Positions 41,295 through 41,560 of a stretch of DNA of 41,560 bases are shown one piece after another. The notes beneath the pieces were generated by a model. The model saw only the letters and a list, made by a program, of their open reading frames with translations. It was not told where the DNA came from and ran no database searches. The translations under genes and the position numbers were made by a program. Position 1 is the stretch's first letter; every line of letters starts with the position of its first letter. This stretch comes from Chromatiaceae bacterium (GTDB lineage: Bacteria; Pseudomonadota; Gammaproteobacteria; SZUA-140): positions 1-41,560 of the forward strand of contig QIJH01000145.1 in the NCBI GenBank assembly GCA_003232725.1, written 5' to 3'.

Positions 41295-41560
41295 GGTGAG
41301 TGATGGCGCTTAATCGGTTCGGGTGCTGTCCACCCGTTCACTTTTTTGAAAAGAAACTTGAGATGGGGGCCATCGAATTTTTGTTTGGTGTAATACCAGA
41401 ACTCAGAAGCACCACGGCGAATTTTGAGCGGCTCACCGAGCAAATCGCGTACATCCTGATAGTCCATACCGACCTTGAGGTGTATCCAGTTGGTGGTATC
41501 TTGCCATTCGCCGGGATTGGTGGGTGGAGTCAGTGCATTGTCTGTTTTGATGATGGTGGT
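41291..41560 (-). CDS. Partial (runs off window) protein with a SmpA/OmlA/BamE-like domain
   Basis: Minus-strand translation ...NWIHLKVGMDYQDVRDLLGEPLKIRRGASEFWYYTKQKFDGPHLKFLFKKVNGW... ending in TGA that overlaps the transporter ATG (ATGA). Not in the supplied ORF track. Confidence 0.7.
   Translation of the reverse strand, partial: TTIIKTDNALTPPTNPGEWQDTTNWIHLKVGMDYQDVRDLLGEPLKIRRGASEFWYYTKQKFDGPHLKFLFKKVNGWTAPEPIKRHHSP

Overview
This looks like a gammaproteobacterial chromosome segment. It is built around a conserved housekeeping cluster on the minus strand: aroQ-accB-accC ... prmA-DUF3426-dusB-fis-purH ... purD-tsaC-hemF. Flanking genes include metH, a cspA-like gene, an RRM protein gene, a TetR regulator and a DASS/SLC13 transporter. 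Two accessory blocks interrupt the cluster. (1) About 9 kb between purH and purD holds two very large, overlapping (ATGA), opposite-strand genes. They encode secreted, repetitive DUF5122/delta-60-like beta-propeller proteins ('LYVGGDFTxIGG' repeats) with chitobiase-C-terminal-like repeats and a C-terminal Gly/hydrophobic/basic tail that may be a sorting signal. This is the most unusual part of the window. The first gene appears to be an in-frame fusion containing a second internal N-terminal module, a Ca-binding DxNxDG insertion and a 9-bp tandem repeat. The second carries a G8 tract and a 'LADIP'-repeat insertion that splits a C-terminal domain. (2) About 13 kb between prmA and accC holds a DMT exporter, DUF1631-like, HDOD, purT, PPIase, CheX-like plus CheY-like, Fic and Uup genes, together with two damaged genes. 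One is a metY-like gene with three lesions, one of which removes the PLP lysine motif; the other is a frameshifted srkA. A 141-bp MITE-like inverted-repeat element lies between aroQ and the DASS transporter. No tRNA, rRNA or CRISPR was recognised. All family calls come from reading motifs by eye; no search was run.
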